A program made the position numbers and the translations under genes. DNA of 64,000 nucleotides, from assembly GCF_900206265.1 (NCBI RefSeq), contig NZ_LT907782.1, positions 1,612,001-1,676,000 of the forward strand, given 5' to 3'. Shown here in pieces: positions 36,935-47,247 of the stretch. Source of the stretch: Nitrosomonas ureae. GTDB taxonomy: Bacteria; Pseudomonadota; Gammaproteobacteria; Burkholderiales; Nitrosomonadaceae. The notes under the pieces are model-generated. The model was given only the letters and a program-made list of their open reading frames with translations. It did no database searches and was not told the DNA's origin. Within the stretch, counting starts at the first letter, position 1; each line of letters opens with the position of its first letter.

Positions 36935-37756
36935 ATGAAAAATACCCGAGCGCTTTTGATGATTCTGGTTTCACTGCTACTTGGATTGGTGGCTGTAGCG
37001 GTTGCAGGCAAATGGATCAATGAGAAGACACGTGTTGATGCATCAACAGTATTTGTCGCGATGCGCGATATTGATGCCGGCACACGACTGGCTCACGATA
37101 TGCTGAAGAAAACTGATTGGCCAAGTGGCAGTATCCCCATCGGTGCATTTCAAGAAATTGAACTGCTGGAAAACCGTGTACTTAAAACGCATCTGGTGGC
37201 CGGAGAACCCGTTCTGGAATCCAAATTAGCACCAATTGGTACCTCAGGCGGCCTATCGGGGGTGATTGCAGAAGGCAAACGAGCTATTACTGTGCGAGTG
37301 AATGATGTCATTGGGGTAGCCGGTTTCGCATTACCTGGTAACTTGGTGGATATTCTGGTCAGCGCCAAGGATGAAAACCAGAAACCATTCTCGAAACTAG
37401 TATTGGAACAGATTCTAGTACTTGCCATCGCACAAGATGTCGGTCGTGATGATACCAAACCTAAGGTAGTCACCGCTGTGACTTTAGAGGTATCTCCCGA
37501 GCAAGCCGAGACCCTGGATCTTGCCCGAAGTATCGGCACACTTTCTTTGGCACTGCGCAATCAGGTCGATGGCCATTCTACCGATACACAAGGAAGACGC
37601 ATTTCTGATCTACTCAAGCAACCCGTGCCAATTACAACTGTATCAACAGAGCAGAAAATTGTTTATCGCTCCAGAGGGTCGCAGTATGAATCTATAGCGA
37701 TTATTCGTGGAACAAATAAAACCGAAACTAAAACGACTGAAGGAAAAGGAAAATGA
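36935..37756 (+). CDS. cpaB: Flp pilus assembly protein CpaB/RcpC
   Basis: 273 residues, one N-terminal membrane segment (about 5-27) then a SAF domain (VFVAMRDIDAGTRLAHDML) and the CpaB core (ITVRVNDVIGVAGFALPGNLVDIL). Periplasmic protein of the tad secretin complex. It overlaps cpaC by four bases (ATGA). A ~240-bp gap before it may hold a second promoter. Confidence 0.92.
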   Translation: MKNTRALLMILVSLLLGLVAVAVAGKWINEKTRVDASTVFVAMRDIDAGTRLAHDMLKKTDWPSGSIPIGAFQEIELLENRVLKTHLVAGEPVLESKLAPIGTSGGLSGVIAEGKRAITVRVNDVIGVAGFALPGNLVDILVSAKDENQKPFSKLVLEQILVLAIAQDVGRDDTKPKVVTAVTLEVSPEQAETLDLARSIGTLSLALRNQVDGHSTDTQGRRISDLLKQPVPITTVSTEQKIVYRSRGSQYESIAIIRGTNKTETKTTEGKGK

Positions 37757-39435
37757 AGCGACTGCTCATCGACAACTTTATGATATTGATCGTCAAGTAT
37801 TTTTTCCATTTTATTCTACCTGTTGGTTTGATTTTTTTGATGGTGTTGCAGTCGCATGCAAACGCTCAAGCACCTGGATCCATTAAATCTATTCCCTCAC
37901 ATGCGGAACAAACAATAATATCCGATCGATCTTTAACACAAACTGGTGCCGCTAAAATTGACGTCACACTGGGTAAATCAACCTTACTAAAACTACCCAC
38001 TACTATCAAACGGATATCAGTGGGTAGTCCAAATGTTGCTGATGTCATGTTAATCAATCCCCAAGAAATATATATTTTGGGAAAAATCGTTGGTATGACC
38101 AATATTACGTTATGGACAAAAGATGGTAGATCAACTGTTATTGATGTCAATGTTCTCATGGATGTGACGGCATTAAGTCTACAAATACAGGCCATTATGC
38201 CAGAAGAGAAAAGCATTAGAATTATTGCAGCAGGTGATTCACTCATTGTGTCGGGTATGGTTTCAAATACCTTGAAGGCTGATCGGATTATCGCATTGGC
38301 TGAAGCTTTCGTGCGCACTTCAGTACTGAGCATGATGATGAGCTTTCAAGGAGATCAATCCACTACGGAAAGTCAAGCATCAGGTAGTGGCGGTAGTGGA
38401 CCGGGTGGAATGATGGCCGTGCAGTTATTGAAGGAAGCGGGGCAACATAAAGATAAGACTCTAGGGGCAGGTTCCGGTCTTGGTAGATTTCCGGTTATCA
38501 ATTTACTGGGAGTCCGTGATAACCAGCAAGTCATGTTGGAAGTGAAGATTGCTGAGGTTAACCGTACAGAAGCTGAGAAACTAGGTTTTGATTTTCAAGG
38601 CGCTTTGAGAAAATCAGGAAGTGCATGGACTCAGATCATGGGTGGATTAATCGGCGGCAGTCCGGCTAGCTTACTGCTTGGGAAAAATCCTGTTTCTACA
38701 GGTTTGCCATTCGCTTCCAGTGAAGGCGGTTCTTTCCTAATTGACGCTGAGAAAAAAGACAACGTCATAAAAATCCTTGCTGAGCCCAATATTGTTGCGA
38801 TTAGTGGGCAGGAAGCCAGCTTTCTGGTGGGGGGCGAAATTATGATTCCCGTTACCTCAGGCGTAGGTGGTGCTGTCAGATTACAATCCAAGCAGTTTGG
38901 TGTCGGATTGATTTTTCAGCCCACAGTTCTGGAAGAAGGTCGTATCAATTTAAGAGTCAACCCGGAAGTCTCGGAGTTGGTATCGTTTCAGCAGGTAGCC
39001 TCCACTGGTTTGGGAGCGATTGTGGCAGTGCCGACTTTTAAAACACGGCGTATTTCAACGACTGTTCAATTGCGCGACGGCCAATCCTTGGCGATCGGTG
39101 GATTATTGCAGGATAACTTCAGAGAGCAGATCAGACGCTTCCCAATGCTAGGAGAAGTGCCGGTGCTGGGTGCCCTATTTAGTAGTAGTGATTACCTGAT
39201 GGATAAAACCGAGTTGATGATTATCGTGACACCCCGTTTGGTACAGCCGCTGCAGCCTGATCATGGCACACCGACCGATGCATTTATACGTCCAGGACGC
39301 GGAGAGTTCCTCATACAGGGAAGACTGGAACGGGAAACTGATCCATCAGACAACAGGGATGCATCACAGTATATGATTGAGCAACCTAAAGGTCAATCAG
39401 GCATAGCTGAGCCAAGTGGATTTCAAATGAAATAA
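37753..39435 (+). CDS. cpaC: Flp pilus secretin CpaC/RcpA
   Basis: 560 residues, outer-membrane secretin. A signal/anchor region (to about 37) is followed by a BON-like/N-terminal domain with LPTTIKRISVGSPNVADVM and the secretin core (VAISGQEASFLVGGEIMIP, then LGEVPVLGALFSS near the end). It forms the pore for Flp pilus exit. An internal Met ten codons later could be the true start. No separate CpaD follows; a small lipoprotein takes that place. Confidence 0.93.
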   Translation: MKRLLIDNFMILIVKYFFHFILPVGLIFLMVLQSHANAQAPGSIKSIPSHAEQTIISDRSLTQTGAAKIDVTLGKSTLLKLPTTIKRISVGSPNVADVMLINPQEIYILGKIVGMTNITLWTKDGRSTVIDVNVLMDVTALSLQIQAIMPEEKSIRIIAAGDSLIVSGMVSNTLKADRIIALAEAFVRTSVLSMMMSFQGDQSTTESQASGSGGSGPGGMMAVQLLKEAGQHKDKTLGAGSGLGRFPVINLLGVRDNQQVMLEVKIAEVNRTEAEKLGFDFQGALRKSGSAWTQIMGGLIGGSPASLLLGKNPVSTGLPFASSEGGSFLIDAEKKDNVIKILAEPNIVAISGQEASFLVGGEIMIPVTSGVGGAVRLQSKQFGVGLIFQPTVLEEGRINLRVNPEVSELVSFQQVASTGLGAIVAVPTFKTRRISTTVQLRDGQSLAIGGLLQDNFREQIRRFPMLGEVPVLGALFSSSDYLMDKTELMIIVTPRLVQPLQPDHGTPTDAFIRPGRGEFLIQGRLERETDPSDNRDASQYMIEQPKGQSGIAEPSGFQMK

Positions 39436-39448
39436 GGATAAGATTATT

Positions 39449-39760
39449 ATGAATAAATTTTCTACTAAAGTAACTTTATGCTTGTCAATACTAATGCTGA
39501 TATTAACTGCTTGTGTCACCCATCCCCCGAAACGGATGGATACGAGATTTGGTAATGCTTTAGGTATGGCAAAGGCGCAACAAACCGTGAATCCAGATGC
39601 GTCGCTAAACACTGTGCCAGTTAGAGGAGTTGATGGCCAAGCCGGCGATGCCATGTACGATAATTATCGGGATTCGTTTATCAGTCCTAAAGCACCCGCC
39701 CGGGGTGCGTTAGATGTAGGAACTTCTGGCGGTAGCAGTAGAGGTGGCGCAATGCAGTAA
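39449..39760 (+). CDS. small lipoprotein of the tad locus
   Basis: 103 residues with a signal peptide and lipobox LTAC (Cys22), so an outer-membrane or periplasmic lipoprotein. The mature part has the MDTRFGNALGMAKAQQTVNPDA segment, seen in tad loci of betaproteobacteria, and a Gly-rich end. It stands where other tad loci have cpaD, between the secretin gene and the TadE/G-type pseudopilin genes; it could serve as the secretin's pilotin, which is inference. Confidence 0.75.
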   Translation: MNKFSTKVTLCLSILMLILTACVTHPPKRMDTRFGNALGMAKAQQTVNPDASLNTVPVRGVDGQAGDAMYDNYRDSFISPKAPARGALDVGTSGGSSRGGAMQ

Positions 39761-39818
39761 AGACTCGCCTGCTTTCTATCAGCATTGAGATTGGCAACCA
39801 TCATCAGAGGGATTGGTT

Positions 39819-41093
39819 ATGCGCAGTATAAATACTCCTAACTTGGGAAAAAGACGGCAAAATCTGAACATCAGAAAACAACAGGGTGTCGTCGCTATTA
39901 TGATGGTGCTATCTTTGGCAGCGTTGATTGGCTTTGTCGGACTTGCTCTGGATTTGGGTAAACTTTTTGTGACCAAATCAGAATTACAGAACAGTGCAGA
40001 TGCTTGTGCATTGGCGGCCGCGCGGGAATTGACAGGCGCGAGTACAAACCAATTGACGCTTGCCGAAGCAGCCGGTATAGCAGCAGGAATCAGCAACAAT
40101 GTTCAATTTCAGAATAATCCAGTTACTGTCAATGCCGATGACGTTACTTTCAGTGATACGCTCAACGGTGCTTATTTGACCAAAGATGCTGTAGCAAATG
40201 CATTGACTATGCGCTTTGCGCGGTGCACTGTCCAGCGTACAGGTATTGTCAATTGGTTTATGCAGGTGCTGGGTGCCGGGGATCAACAGGTCAATGCGAC
40301 GGCTGTAGCCAGCCTTGTTCCCGGTCAGACAACTTGTGCGGTTCCTGCCGGGGTTTGTCAAGCGGATGTAGCAGCAGCGGCACCCGGCACTTGGTTACAA
40401 GGTGTACTTGGACCCAAAGGGGATCTAACGGGTGGATTCAAATGGATCGATTACTCTCCACCTGGTGGGGGGGCATCTGAACTAAGCGATTTATTGACAG
40501 GAACAGGAGCCTGCAATCTGCCAGCAGTTGGAAGTATTGTGGGGCAAGGCGGTGTGATTTCTTCCTTGTCAAAAGCCTGGAATAGCCGTTTTGGTATTTA
40601 TCGTAATCCCGTTGAGGATAGCCCTGGACAGCCAGGATTTGCTGTGCCCGACAAAACAGGTTTTGCTTATACGGAAGTAACATGGCCAAGCAAATTCAAT
40701 GCTTTTAGTGATTTTGCAACACATAGAGGAAGTCCTCCTGCTGCCTATCAAGGCGATGGCGTTACTGGTTTAAAAGCTCAAGTTGGTGGAGCTATAACTG
40801 TGGATCGAACATTTCTCCAGCAGCATGGAGCGGATCGCAGATTGGCTACTGTGGCCGTAGTTGATTGTGACGTGCTGGATGCCGGTGGACCCACTGCACC
40901 CGTATTGTCCTGGGCATGTATATTGATGTTGCATCCTATTAATTCTAACTCGGGTGGCAGTGGTACTGGAGCAGACCGAATGTATGTTGAATATCTAGGA
41001 CAATCGAATGATCCACTGAGTCCTTGTGCATCATCGGGCACGGTCGGTGGACCAGGCAGTGTGGGACCATTGGTGCCGGCTTTAGTGCAGTGA
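39819..41093 (+). CDS. tadG: TadG-type pilus assembly pseudopilin
   Basis: 424 residues. N-terminal Tad domain: QQGVVAIMMVLSLAALIGF followed by VGLALDLGKLFVTKSELQN, as in TadG. The remainder is periplasmic, Gly/Ser-rich and with several Cys. The ATG at 39819 follows AGAGGGA by five bases; a TTG two codons earlier is less likely. Function: minor pilin/pseudopilin of the Flp machine; envelope-located. Confidence 0.85.
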   Translation: MRSINTPNLGKRRQNLNIRKQQGVVAIMMVLSLAALIGFVGLALDLGKLFVTKSELQNSADACALAAARELTGASTNQLTLAEAAGIAAGISNNVQFQNNPVTVNADDVTFSDTLNGAYLTKDAVANALTMRFARCTVQRTGIVNWFMQVLGAGDQQVNATAVASLVPGQTTCAVPAGVCQADVAAAAPGTWLQGVLGPKGDLTGGFKWIDYSPPGGGASELSDLLTGTGACNLPAVGSIVGQGGVISSLSKAWNSRFGIYRNPVEDSPGQPGFAVPDKTGFAYTEVTWPSKFNAFSDFATHRGSPPAAYQGDGVTGLKAQVGGAITVDRTFLQQHGADRRLATVAVVDCDVLDAGGPTAPVLSWACILMLHPINSNSGGSGTGADRMYVEYLGQSNDPLSPCASSGTVGGPGSVGPLVPALVQ

Positions 41094-41106
41094 ATTTACA
41101 AATGCA

Positions 41107-41589
41107 ATGACTACCCTTATGAATAAAAGAAATATTCAATTAAACCCAAAAACCATGCGTGGTTCCGTAGCGGTCGAGCTCGCATTATTGCTGATTCCAT
41201 TGATTATACTGGTGTTTGGTGTAGCGGAGTTTGGCCGTGCAATATATCAATACAATACCTTGGTTAAAACAGTCCGCGATGCTGCCCGTTTACTATCCCA
41301 ACATAGCCCAACTGATACTGTAAATTATCCAGAATCAGAAGCTCGATGCTTGGTTGTACATGGTTCAGCGGACTGCTCGGGGTCGGCACTTCTGCCTGGA
41401 TTAACTATAGGTATGGTGGGAATTGCATCATCCACGACGGCCACTGGCGCAGGTAACAGCATCAATCTGGTAACAGTCACCGTGACAGGTTACACTTTTA
41501 ACTTTGTTTTCAATCCATTAGTATTTTTTGGTAACAGCATGACCACTTTGCAATTTGATCCGATTCAAACGACCATGAGGCAGTTATGA
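41107..41589 (+). CDS. tadE: TadE-like pseudopilin
   Basis: 160 residues. TadE domain: RGSVAVELALLLIPLIIL plus VFGVAEFGRAIYQYN, with the conserved Glu after the cleavage-like site. N-terminal basic stretch, one hydrophobic helix, periplasmic C-terminus. Overlaps the next tadE-like gene by four bases. Exact start (41107 or ATG 41119) is unsettled as neither has a clear ribosome binding site. Confidence 0.88.
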   Translation: MTTLMNKRNIQLNPKTMRGSVAVELALLLIPLIILVFGVAEFGRAIYQYNTLVKTVRDAARLLSQHSPTDTVNYPESEARCLVVHGSADCSGSALLPGLTIGMVGIASSTTATGAGNSINLVTVTVTGYTFNFVFNPLVFFGNSMTTLQFDPIQTTMRQL

Positions 41590-42023
41590 GACGAATTCAT
41601 TTAACAGCTAATCAATTTTCACAACAGGGTACTGCGGCTGTAGAGTTTGCCATCATTGCCGTAATACTCTTCACATTATTATTGGGCATCATGGAATTTG
41701 GCCGCGTACTATTCATGATGAATACGACGACAGAAGCAACTCGTTTGGGCGCTCGTTTGGCAGTAGTTTGTGATCAGAATGATACCGTCATCACCACGAA
41801 AATGGTCAATTTAGCAGGCTTCTTAAACCCTAGTAATATTAATGTTGCCTATAGTCCGGGTGGCTGTGATCCAACTTCATGCCGCTATGTAACAGTTAGT
41901 GTGATTGGATTAACTGTACAGTCGTTTGTTCCGTTAATACCTATCAATTTTCAGATGCCTGGTTTCTCGACAACTTTGCCACGCGAAAGTATGTCAAGTC
42001 TTAACAATCCAGTCTGCACTTAA
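41586..42023 (+). CDS. second TadE/TadF-like pseudopilin
   Basis: 145 residues. TadE-like: QQGTAAVEFAIIAVILFTLL plus LGIMEFGRVLFMMN. It overlaps the previous gene (ATGA). Together with the previous one it probably forms the TadE/TadF pair, processed by CpaA. Periplasmic part is short and contains four Cys. Confidence 0.86.
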   Translation: MRRIHLTANQFSQQGTAAVEFAIIAVILFTLLLGIMEFGRVLFMMNTTTEATRLGARLAVVCDQNDTVITTKMVNLAGFLNPSNINVAYSPGGCDPTSCRYVTVSVIGLTVQSFVPLIPINFQMPGFSTTLPRESMSSLNNPVCT

Positions 42024-42052
42024 AAATTATTGAAAATTAGAGGAAAATAAAA

Positions 42053-43249
42053 GTGATTATTGCTGCCATCTCACAGAAACAACAAATTCTGGAAAGTATT
42101 CGTCAATTTTTGTCTGAATTTGATATATCACATCCATCCTTCCAAGGGTCGGATCAGGAAAATCCGCATAAGATATTAACTATCAATGGTGGTATACAGC
42201 AAGTAACCGCAGTTGCTGAACAAGAACATCCTGACTTGTTGTTATTGGAAAGTTCAGACGCTATGGAGAGTGAACTACAGGTACTGGGAAATGTAACCGC
42301 GCGATTCCCGAACTTGAGCGTCATCTTGTTATGTTCGATCCAGTCTCCTGAACGATTGTTGGAAGTCATGCGTGTAGGCGTTCGAGAGGCGCTTCCAACA
42401 CCACTGACTCGTGAGTCATTACTAGGTGCAATCCATCGTTTTCAGCACAGAATCAAACAGGCAAGCATGCCTGTTAGAAGCGGTAAAATTTTAGCGTTTA
42501 TTCCCTGTAAAGGAGGAAGTGGCGCTACATTTTTAGCCACTAATCTGGCTTATACATTGGCAGCACAGAACAATCAGCGAGTCGCCTTAATTGACTTTAA
42601 TCTTCAGTTGGGAGATGCTTCACTTTTCCTGAGCGATAGCAAATCTCCCGCATCAATTGCTGATGTCACTCGACAAATTCATAGGCTGGACGGATCATTC
42701 CTGGCTTCCAGCATGATTCAGATTTTACCTAATTTGGGTATTTTAGCAGCACCGGATGAACCGGAGAAAGCAACGGAAATAAAACCCGAACATGTAAATC
42801 CCCTGCTTCAGGTTGCGATCAAGAATTATGATTTTGTCATTCTTGATATCGGTCGACGTATGGATGCCGTATCAATCCAAGCACTCGACAAAGCCGAGAT
42901 GATTTTCCCAGTGTTGCAGCAGACTTTACCATTTATTCGCGATGCTAAGCGCCTGATCGATGCATTCCACTCCTTAGGTTACCACAAGGAAAAGTTGCGG
43001 CTTATTGTCAATCGTTATGACAAAAAAAGCGAGATTACGCTGGATGATATTCAGAATACACTTAAAAATCAGGTTTTCAAATCGATTCCCAACAACTTTT
43101 CCGTAGTCGATGAATCGGTGAATCATGGTGTGCCAGTCTTCAAACTGGCTCAGCGCAGTCCAATCTCTAAAGCTATTGAAGAGATCAGTAATGAACTGAG
43201 TCTGAATGCTGAACAACAAGAACGCTGGTTTAAAAGACTATTCTCTTAA
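42053..43249 (+). CDS. cpaE: Flp pilus assembly ATPase CpaE/TadZ
   Basis: 398 residues. N-terminal receiver-like domain (1-125, without the phospho-acceptor signature in a clear form) and a MinD/ParA-type ATPase domain with the deviant Walker A KGGSGATFLATNLA (about 152-165; Ala in place of Lys before Thr). TadZ proteins localise the tad machine at the pole. Start GTG with AGAGGAAA upstream. Confidence 0.9.
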   Translation: MIIAAISQKQQILESIRQFLSEFDISHPSFQGSDQENPHKILTINGGIQQVTAVAEQEHPDLLLLESSDAMESELQVLGNVTARFPNLSVILLCSIQSPERLLEVMRVGVREALPTPLTRESLLGAIHRFQHRIKQASMPVRSGKILAFIPCKGGSGATFLATNLAYTLAAQNNQRVALIDFNLQLGDASLFLSDSKSPASIADVTRQIHRLDGSFLASSMIQILPNLGILAAPDEPEKATEIKPEHVNPLLQVAIKNYDFVILDIGRRMDAVSIQALDKAEMIFPVLQQTLPFIRDAKRLIDAFHSLGYHKEKLRLIVNRYDKKSEITLDDIQNTLKNQVFKSIPNNFSVVDESVNHGVPVFKLAQRSPISKAIEEISNELSLNAEQQERWFKRLFS

Positions 43250-43273
43250 CATTATATTTATGGGTTATTAATC

Positions 43274-44644
43274 ATGTCTATACGAGATCGCTTACAACGC
43301 TGGGGAGAGAATAATACAACCGCGCCTGAACAGGTATTGATTATGGAAGATAGCATTACGCAGCTCGAGAAAAGTTCGTATCATGAGCTTAAATCCAAGA
43401 TACATCAAAAACTACTCGACCGCGTTGATTTATCTGTGATGGAGAGGTTACCTTCAGATCGTTTGATGAACGAGATCAAGGATCTAGTAGAACAATTACT
43501 GAATGAAGAGAAAATACCAATTAATCTGACAGAAAGAGGCTGTTTGGTCTCCGATATTCAACATGAAATTCTTGGTTTGGGGCCATTAGAGCCTTTACTG
43601 GCTGATCCAACAATTTCCGATATTCTGGTTAATACTTATAATCAGGTTTATGTCGAGCGCCGCGGCAGACTGGAGTTAACAGATGCTCACTTTGCCGATA
43701 ACCGTCATTTGATGAGAATTATAGACCGCATCGTATCCAGAATTGGGCGCCGCGTCGATGAATCCAGTCCGATGGTTGATGCCCGTTTATCCGACGGTTC
43801 CCGTGTCAATGCCATTATTCCGCCATTGGCTTTGGACGGGCCGTTATTATCTATCCGGCGCTTTCCGGCAGCTCCTCTTAAGATGGATGATCTGGTTCGC
43901 TATAAATCACTGACACCGTCAATGGCCGAAGTAATCGCAGGGCTTGTTAAAAGTAAGTGCAATATTCTCATTTCCGGTGGAACTGGTAGTGGCAAAACGA
44001 CGTTGCTTAATATTATGTCCGGCTTTATTCCAGCATCTGAGAGGGTTGTGACTATCGAAGATGCGGCGGAACTGCAGCTACAGCAACCCCATGTTGTGCG
44101 GCTTGAAACACGCCCTCCAAATGTTGAAGGTAAGGGTGAAGTAGCACAACGCGCATTAGTCCGCAATAGCCTGCGCATGCGGCCGGATCGAGTCATAATC
44201 GGTGAAGTGCGCGGCCCTGAAGCCATGGATATGTTGCAAGCCATGAATACAGGTCACGAAGGCTCCATGGCCACAGTGCACGCGAATACACCCAGAGATG
44301 CATTGAGTCGGATTGAAAACATGGTCAGCATGGCTGAAATGAATCTTCCTGCTAAAGCTGTACGACAGCAGATCAGCTCTGCAATCTGGGTCGTTGTTCA
44401 AGTTTCCCGTATGACAGATGGAAAACGCAAGCTAATCAGCATTCAGGAAATTACCGGTATGGAAGGCGACATTATTACCATGCAGGAGATTTTTACTTAT
44501 AGCCAGACAGGTGTAGATGAAAATGGAGTTATCCAGGGACACTTTCATGCGACCGGTATTCGACCCAAATTTGCTGAACGCTTGAAGGTATTCGGCATTC
44601 CTCTACGAGACGAATTGTTTGATCCGGGTAAAATCATTAAATAA
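43274..44644 (+). CDS. cpaF: Flp pilus assembly ATPase CpaF/TadA
   Basis: 456 residues, hexameric secretion ATPase of the GspE/TadA class. Walker [13 protein letters not shown] (about 235), Walker [11 protein letters not shown] with Glu, and the [13 protein letters not shown] His box are seen. It drives both assembly and retraction of Flp pili through TadB/TadC. It follows cpaE by 25 bp. Confidence 0.96.
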   Translation: MSIRDRLQRWGENNTTAPEQVLIMEDSITQLEKSSYHELKSKIHQKLLDRVDLSVMERLPSDRLMNEIKDLVEQLLNEEKIPINLTERGCLVSDIQHEILGLGPLEPLLADPTISDILVNTYNQVYVERRGRLELTDAHFADNRHLMRIIDRIVSRIGRRVDESSPMVDARLSDGSRVNAIIPPLALDGPLLSIRRFPAAPLKMDDLVRYKSLTPSMAEVIAGLVKSKCNILISGGTGSGKTTLLNIMSGFIPASERVVTIEDAAELQLQQPHVVRLETRPPNVEGKGEVAQRALVRNSLRMRPDRVIIGEVRGPEAMDMLQAMNTGHEGSMATVHANTPRDALSRIENMVSMAEMNLPAKAVRQQISSAIWVVVQVSRMTDGKRKLISIQEITGMEGDIITMQEIFTYSQTGVDENGVIQGHFHATGIRPKFAERLKVFGIPLRDELFDPGKIIK

Positions 44645-44653
44645 CGAGGTTGT

Positions 44654-45637
44654 TTGCAGAAAATGGACTATTCTTATTATTTGTTTATAGCCTTGGTATT
44701 TGTGGCGATTGTGCTATTTCTGGAAGGACTGTACTTAACATGGAATGCCTATAAAGGGCCAGAAGCAGTTCGTATCGAGAAACGGCTACAAACTATCTCT
44801 GCGGGTTGGCAGGACGCTACTGAGCGAAACCTGATTAAACAGCGGCTATTAAGTGACTCTCCAACCTTAGAGCGCCTGTTGTTACAAATCCCGCGAATTC
44901 ATAGTCTAGACCGGCTATTGATTCAATCAGGCATGGAGCTTAGCGTAACAGGCTTTCTGGGCTATACCTGCATGACCGTACTGGGTGGCATGGCCATAGC
45001 GTTACTGTTGAATTTGCATTTCTTAATACTATTGCTGTGCGCCATAGTAGCCGGGTTATTTCCTGTTTTATTGGTACTGAGTGCACGACATAAACGTTTG
45101 CTAAAAATTGAAGAACAATTGCCGGATGCCATGGATTTAATGGCGCGTGCACTGAAGGCTGGCCATGCCTTCTCCGGGGCGCTGCAAATGGTTTCCAGTG
45201 AAGGCGCGGAACCCATTGCAGGTGAATTCAGTACAACATTTGAAGAAGTCAATTATGGTATTTCGATGCAGGAAGCACTCATGAATCTCAGTATGCGTGT
45301 ACCCAGTACTGACCTGCGCTATCTTGTCATTGCAGTGCTTATTCAACGTGAAAGCGGTGGCAATTTGGCAGAGTTACTTGAAAGTATCAGCAGCCTGATC
45401 CGGGCACGTTTGAAATTGTTAGGAACCATTCGAGTTTTATCAGCAGAAGGGCGATTATCTGCATGGATCCTAGGCTGCTTACCATTCGCTTTGGCATTAT
45501 TAATCCACTTAGCTAATCCAGAATATTTGAATTTATTGTTTACAGATCCAGTAGGGCATCAGCTTCTCGGTGGTTCCTTAACGATGATGGTAATTGGAAT
45601 TTTTGCCATGTGGCGTATTATCAAAATTCGAGTATGA
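44654..45637 (+). CDS. tadB: Flp pilus platform protein TadB
   Basis: 327 residues, GspF-like inner-membrane protein with an N-terminal membrane segment and later helices; the conserved cytoplasmic DAMDLMARALKAGHAFSGAL and RESGGNLAELLE motifs are present. Start is TTG 44654 (GAGG four bases before it) or ATG 44663; spacing favours TTG but both are possible. Interacts with CpaF and TadC. Confidence 0.93.
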   Translation: MQKMDYSYYLFIALVFVAIVLFLEGLYLTWNAYKGPEAVRIEKRLQTISAGWQDATERNLIKQRLLSDSPTLERLLLQIPRIHSLDRLLIQSGMELSVTGFLGYTCMTVLGGMAIALLLNLHFLILLLCAIVAGLFPVLLVLSARHKRLLKIEEQLPDAMDLMARALKAGHAFSGALQMVSSEGAEPIAGEFSTTFEEVNYGISMQEALMNLSMRVPSTDLRYLVIAVLIQRESGGNLAELLESISSLIRARLKLLGTIRVLSAEGRLSAWILGCLPFALALLIHLANPEYLNLLFTDPVGHQLLGGSLTMMVIGIFAMWRIIKIRV

Positions 45638-45710
45638 GAATAAAAGCCTGATTAAATAAACTCAGTTCGAACTTACTGTACATTTGTATGTAATTTGGAG
45701 TAAATAAATT

Positions 45711-46652
45711 ATGACCACGATTCAAATAGCATATCTAACTATCATTTTTTTTGCTGTGGCAGGCGGTGTTTTTGGATTGATGCGATTATTGACACCTAAT
45801 CCAACACAATCGCGATTGGATCAAATTGCCTCCGAACATACTGAATTATTCTTAAATGAGTCCAATCAATGGGAACAGGTTGCTAATAAGTTCACAAGTC
45901 CTTTTGCCGCACTTTCGCTACCAAAAGAAGATTGGGAAAACTCCCCTTTGCGCATTCGTTTTATGCACGCGGGCTACCGTTCACAGTCAACACCTTTCTT
46001 TTACTTTGGAGGAAAAACATTGCTGGCATTTATCCTGCCAGGTATTTTCTTTCTTTATGTGGGCATCAGTCGTTTGCAGATAAATACTGATATTTCTTTG
46101 CTGTTTTTTCTCGCACTAACTGCAGTAGGTTATTATCTACCGAATTTAATCTTGGCGCATGTCATTAAAATACGTCAGCGCGACTTGTTTGAAAATTTTC
46201 CTGATGCGATTGATCTCATGACGGTTTGTGTTGAAGCGGGATTAGGATTAGATGCAGCAATGAAAAAGGTCGGAGAAGAAATGTATGTCAAATGCAAACC
46301 ATTGGCAGAAGAATTCCATTTGGTCAATCTGGAAATGCGTGCAGGCAGGAGTCGCGAACAGGCATTGCGCAATTTAGCACTGCGGACCGGTGTAGAAGAA
46401 ATAGAAGGTCTAGTCGCTATGCTGATTCAGGCCGATCGTTTTGGTACTAGCATTGCATCATCTCTAAGAGTTCATTCTGATATGTTGCGCACCAAACGCC
46501 GTCTGCGTGCGGAAGAAGCAGCAGCTAAGATAGCTCTCAAGCTTCTTTTTCCACTCATTTTCTTCATTTTTCCAGCATTGTTCGTGGTCATCATTGGCCC
46601 AGGTGCGATCAATATTTATCGCGTTCTTATACCCACGATATCGGGCAATTGA
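45711..46652 (+). CDS. tadC: Flp pilus platform protein TadC
   Basis: 313 residues, GspF-domain inner-membrane protein. FPDAIDLMTVCVEAGLGLDAA and LIQADRFGTSIASSLRVHSD are its conserved stretches; three or four membrane helices. The ATG has GGAG upstream. It is paired with TadB to form the base of the pilus motor. Confidence 0.93.
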   Translation: MTTIQIAYLTIIFFAVAGGVFGLMRLLTPNPTQSRLDQIASEHTELFLNESNQWEQVANKFTSPFAALSLPKEDWENSPLRIRFMHAGYRSQSTPFFYFGGKTLLAFILPGIFFLYVGISRLQINTDISLLFFLALTAVGYYLPNLILAHVIKIRQRDLFENFPDAIDLMTVCVEAGLGLDAAMKKVGEEMYVKCKPLAEEFHLVNLEMRAGRSREQALRNLALRTGVEEIEGLVAMLIQADRFGTSIASSLRVHSDMLRTKRRLRAEEAAAKIALKLLFPLIFFIFPALFVVIIGPGAINIYRVLIPTISGN

Positions 46653-46670
46653 TTGAAGGAGTTACCAATT

Positions 46671-47204
46671 ATGCGCAAACCTACACTACTCATGTTAATT
46701 ATCTGCTCCCTATTGATATTGAGCGGATGCGCAAGTTCTCAACAAAAGAATAGCAGTGAAGTCAATGCGCTGTTCAAATCAAAAGATTCGCATTTGGTGC
46801 AAGCCAAGCAATTGTATCAATTGGGTCGCGAATACTATCAGAAAAATGAGTACGCTGAAGCAATCAATGCCTATGAAAAATCTATTGATCTAATGCCTGA
46901 GAATTACGATGCTTACAATAACTTGGGAGTAATCTATTCGATCCTGGGAGAAGATGAGCTTGGACTCCATTTCATCAGTGAAGCCATAAAACTGGCACCC
47001 TCACTATCCTATTTACACAATAATCTGGGCTATGCGTTATTAAAACAAGGACGTAACAGTGAAGCAGCCGGCGCATTTGAACGTGCGTTGCAACTCGATC
47101 CTGAAAATTCACATGCACGCAATAACCTGCGATCAGCATATAAACGAATGGGATGCACCCCAAATGAACCTTGTGGACAATGGCAAGAACCCAAACAACC
47201 CTAG
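46671..47204 (+). CDS. tadD: TadD-type TPR lipoprotein
   Basis: 177 residues. Signal peptide with lipobox LSGC, then about three TPR repeats (YYQKNEYAEAINAYEKSI, then LPENYDAYNNLGVIYSI-like and LHNNLGYALLKQGRNSEAA). TadD lipoproteins are required for secretin stability. The ATG at 46671 follows GGAG by ten bases; the upstream TTG 46653 would spoil the signal peptide. Confidence 0.88.
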   Translation: MRKPTLLMLIICSLLILSGCASSQQKNSSEVNALFKSKDSHLVQAKQLYQLGREYYQKNEYAEAINAYEKSIDLMPENYDAYNNLGVIYSILGEDELGLHFISEAIKLAPSLSYLHNNLGYALLKQGRNSEAAGAFERALQLDPENSHARNNLRSAYKRMGCTPNEPCGQWQEPKQP

Positions 47205-47247
47205 CTCTAAATTTAAAACAATTACTGAATATCACAGGAAACATACT

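Noticed and set aside
47059-47247. Upstream extension of the TPR-LytR_C gene into tadD
   Set aside because: The extension is the shadow of tadD; the ATG at 47248 has a ribosome binding site and starts a proper lipoprotein signal peptide.
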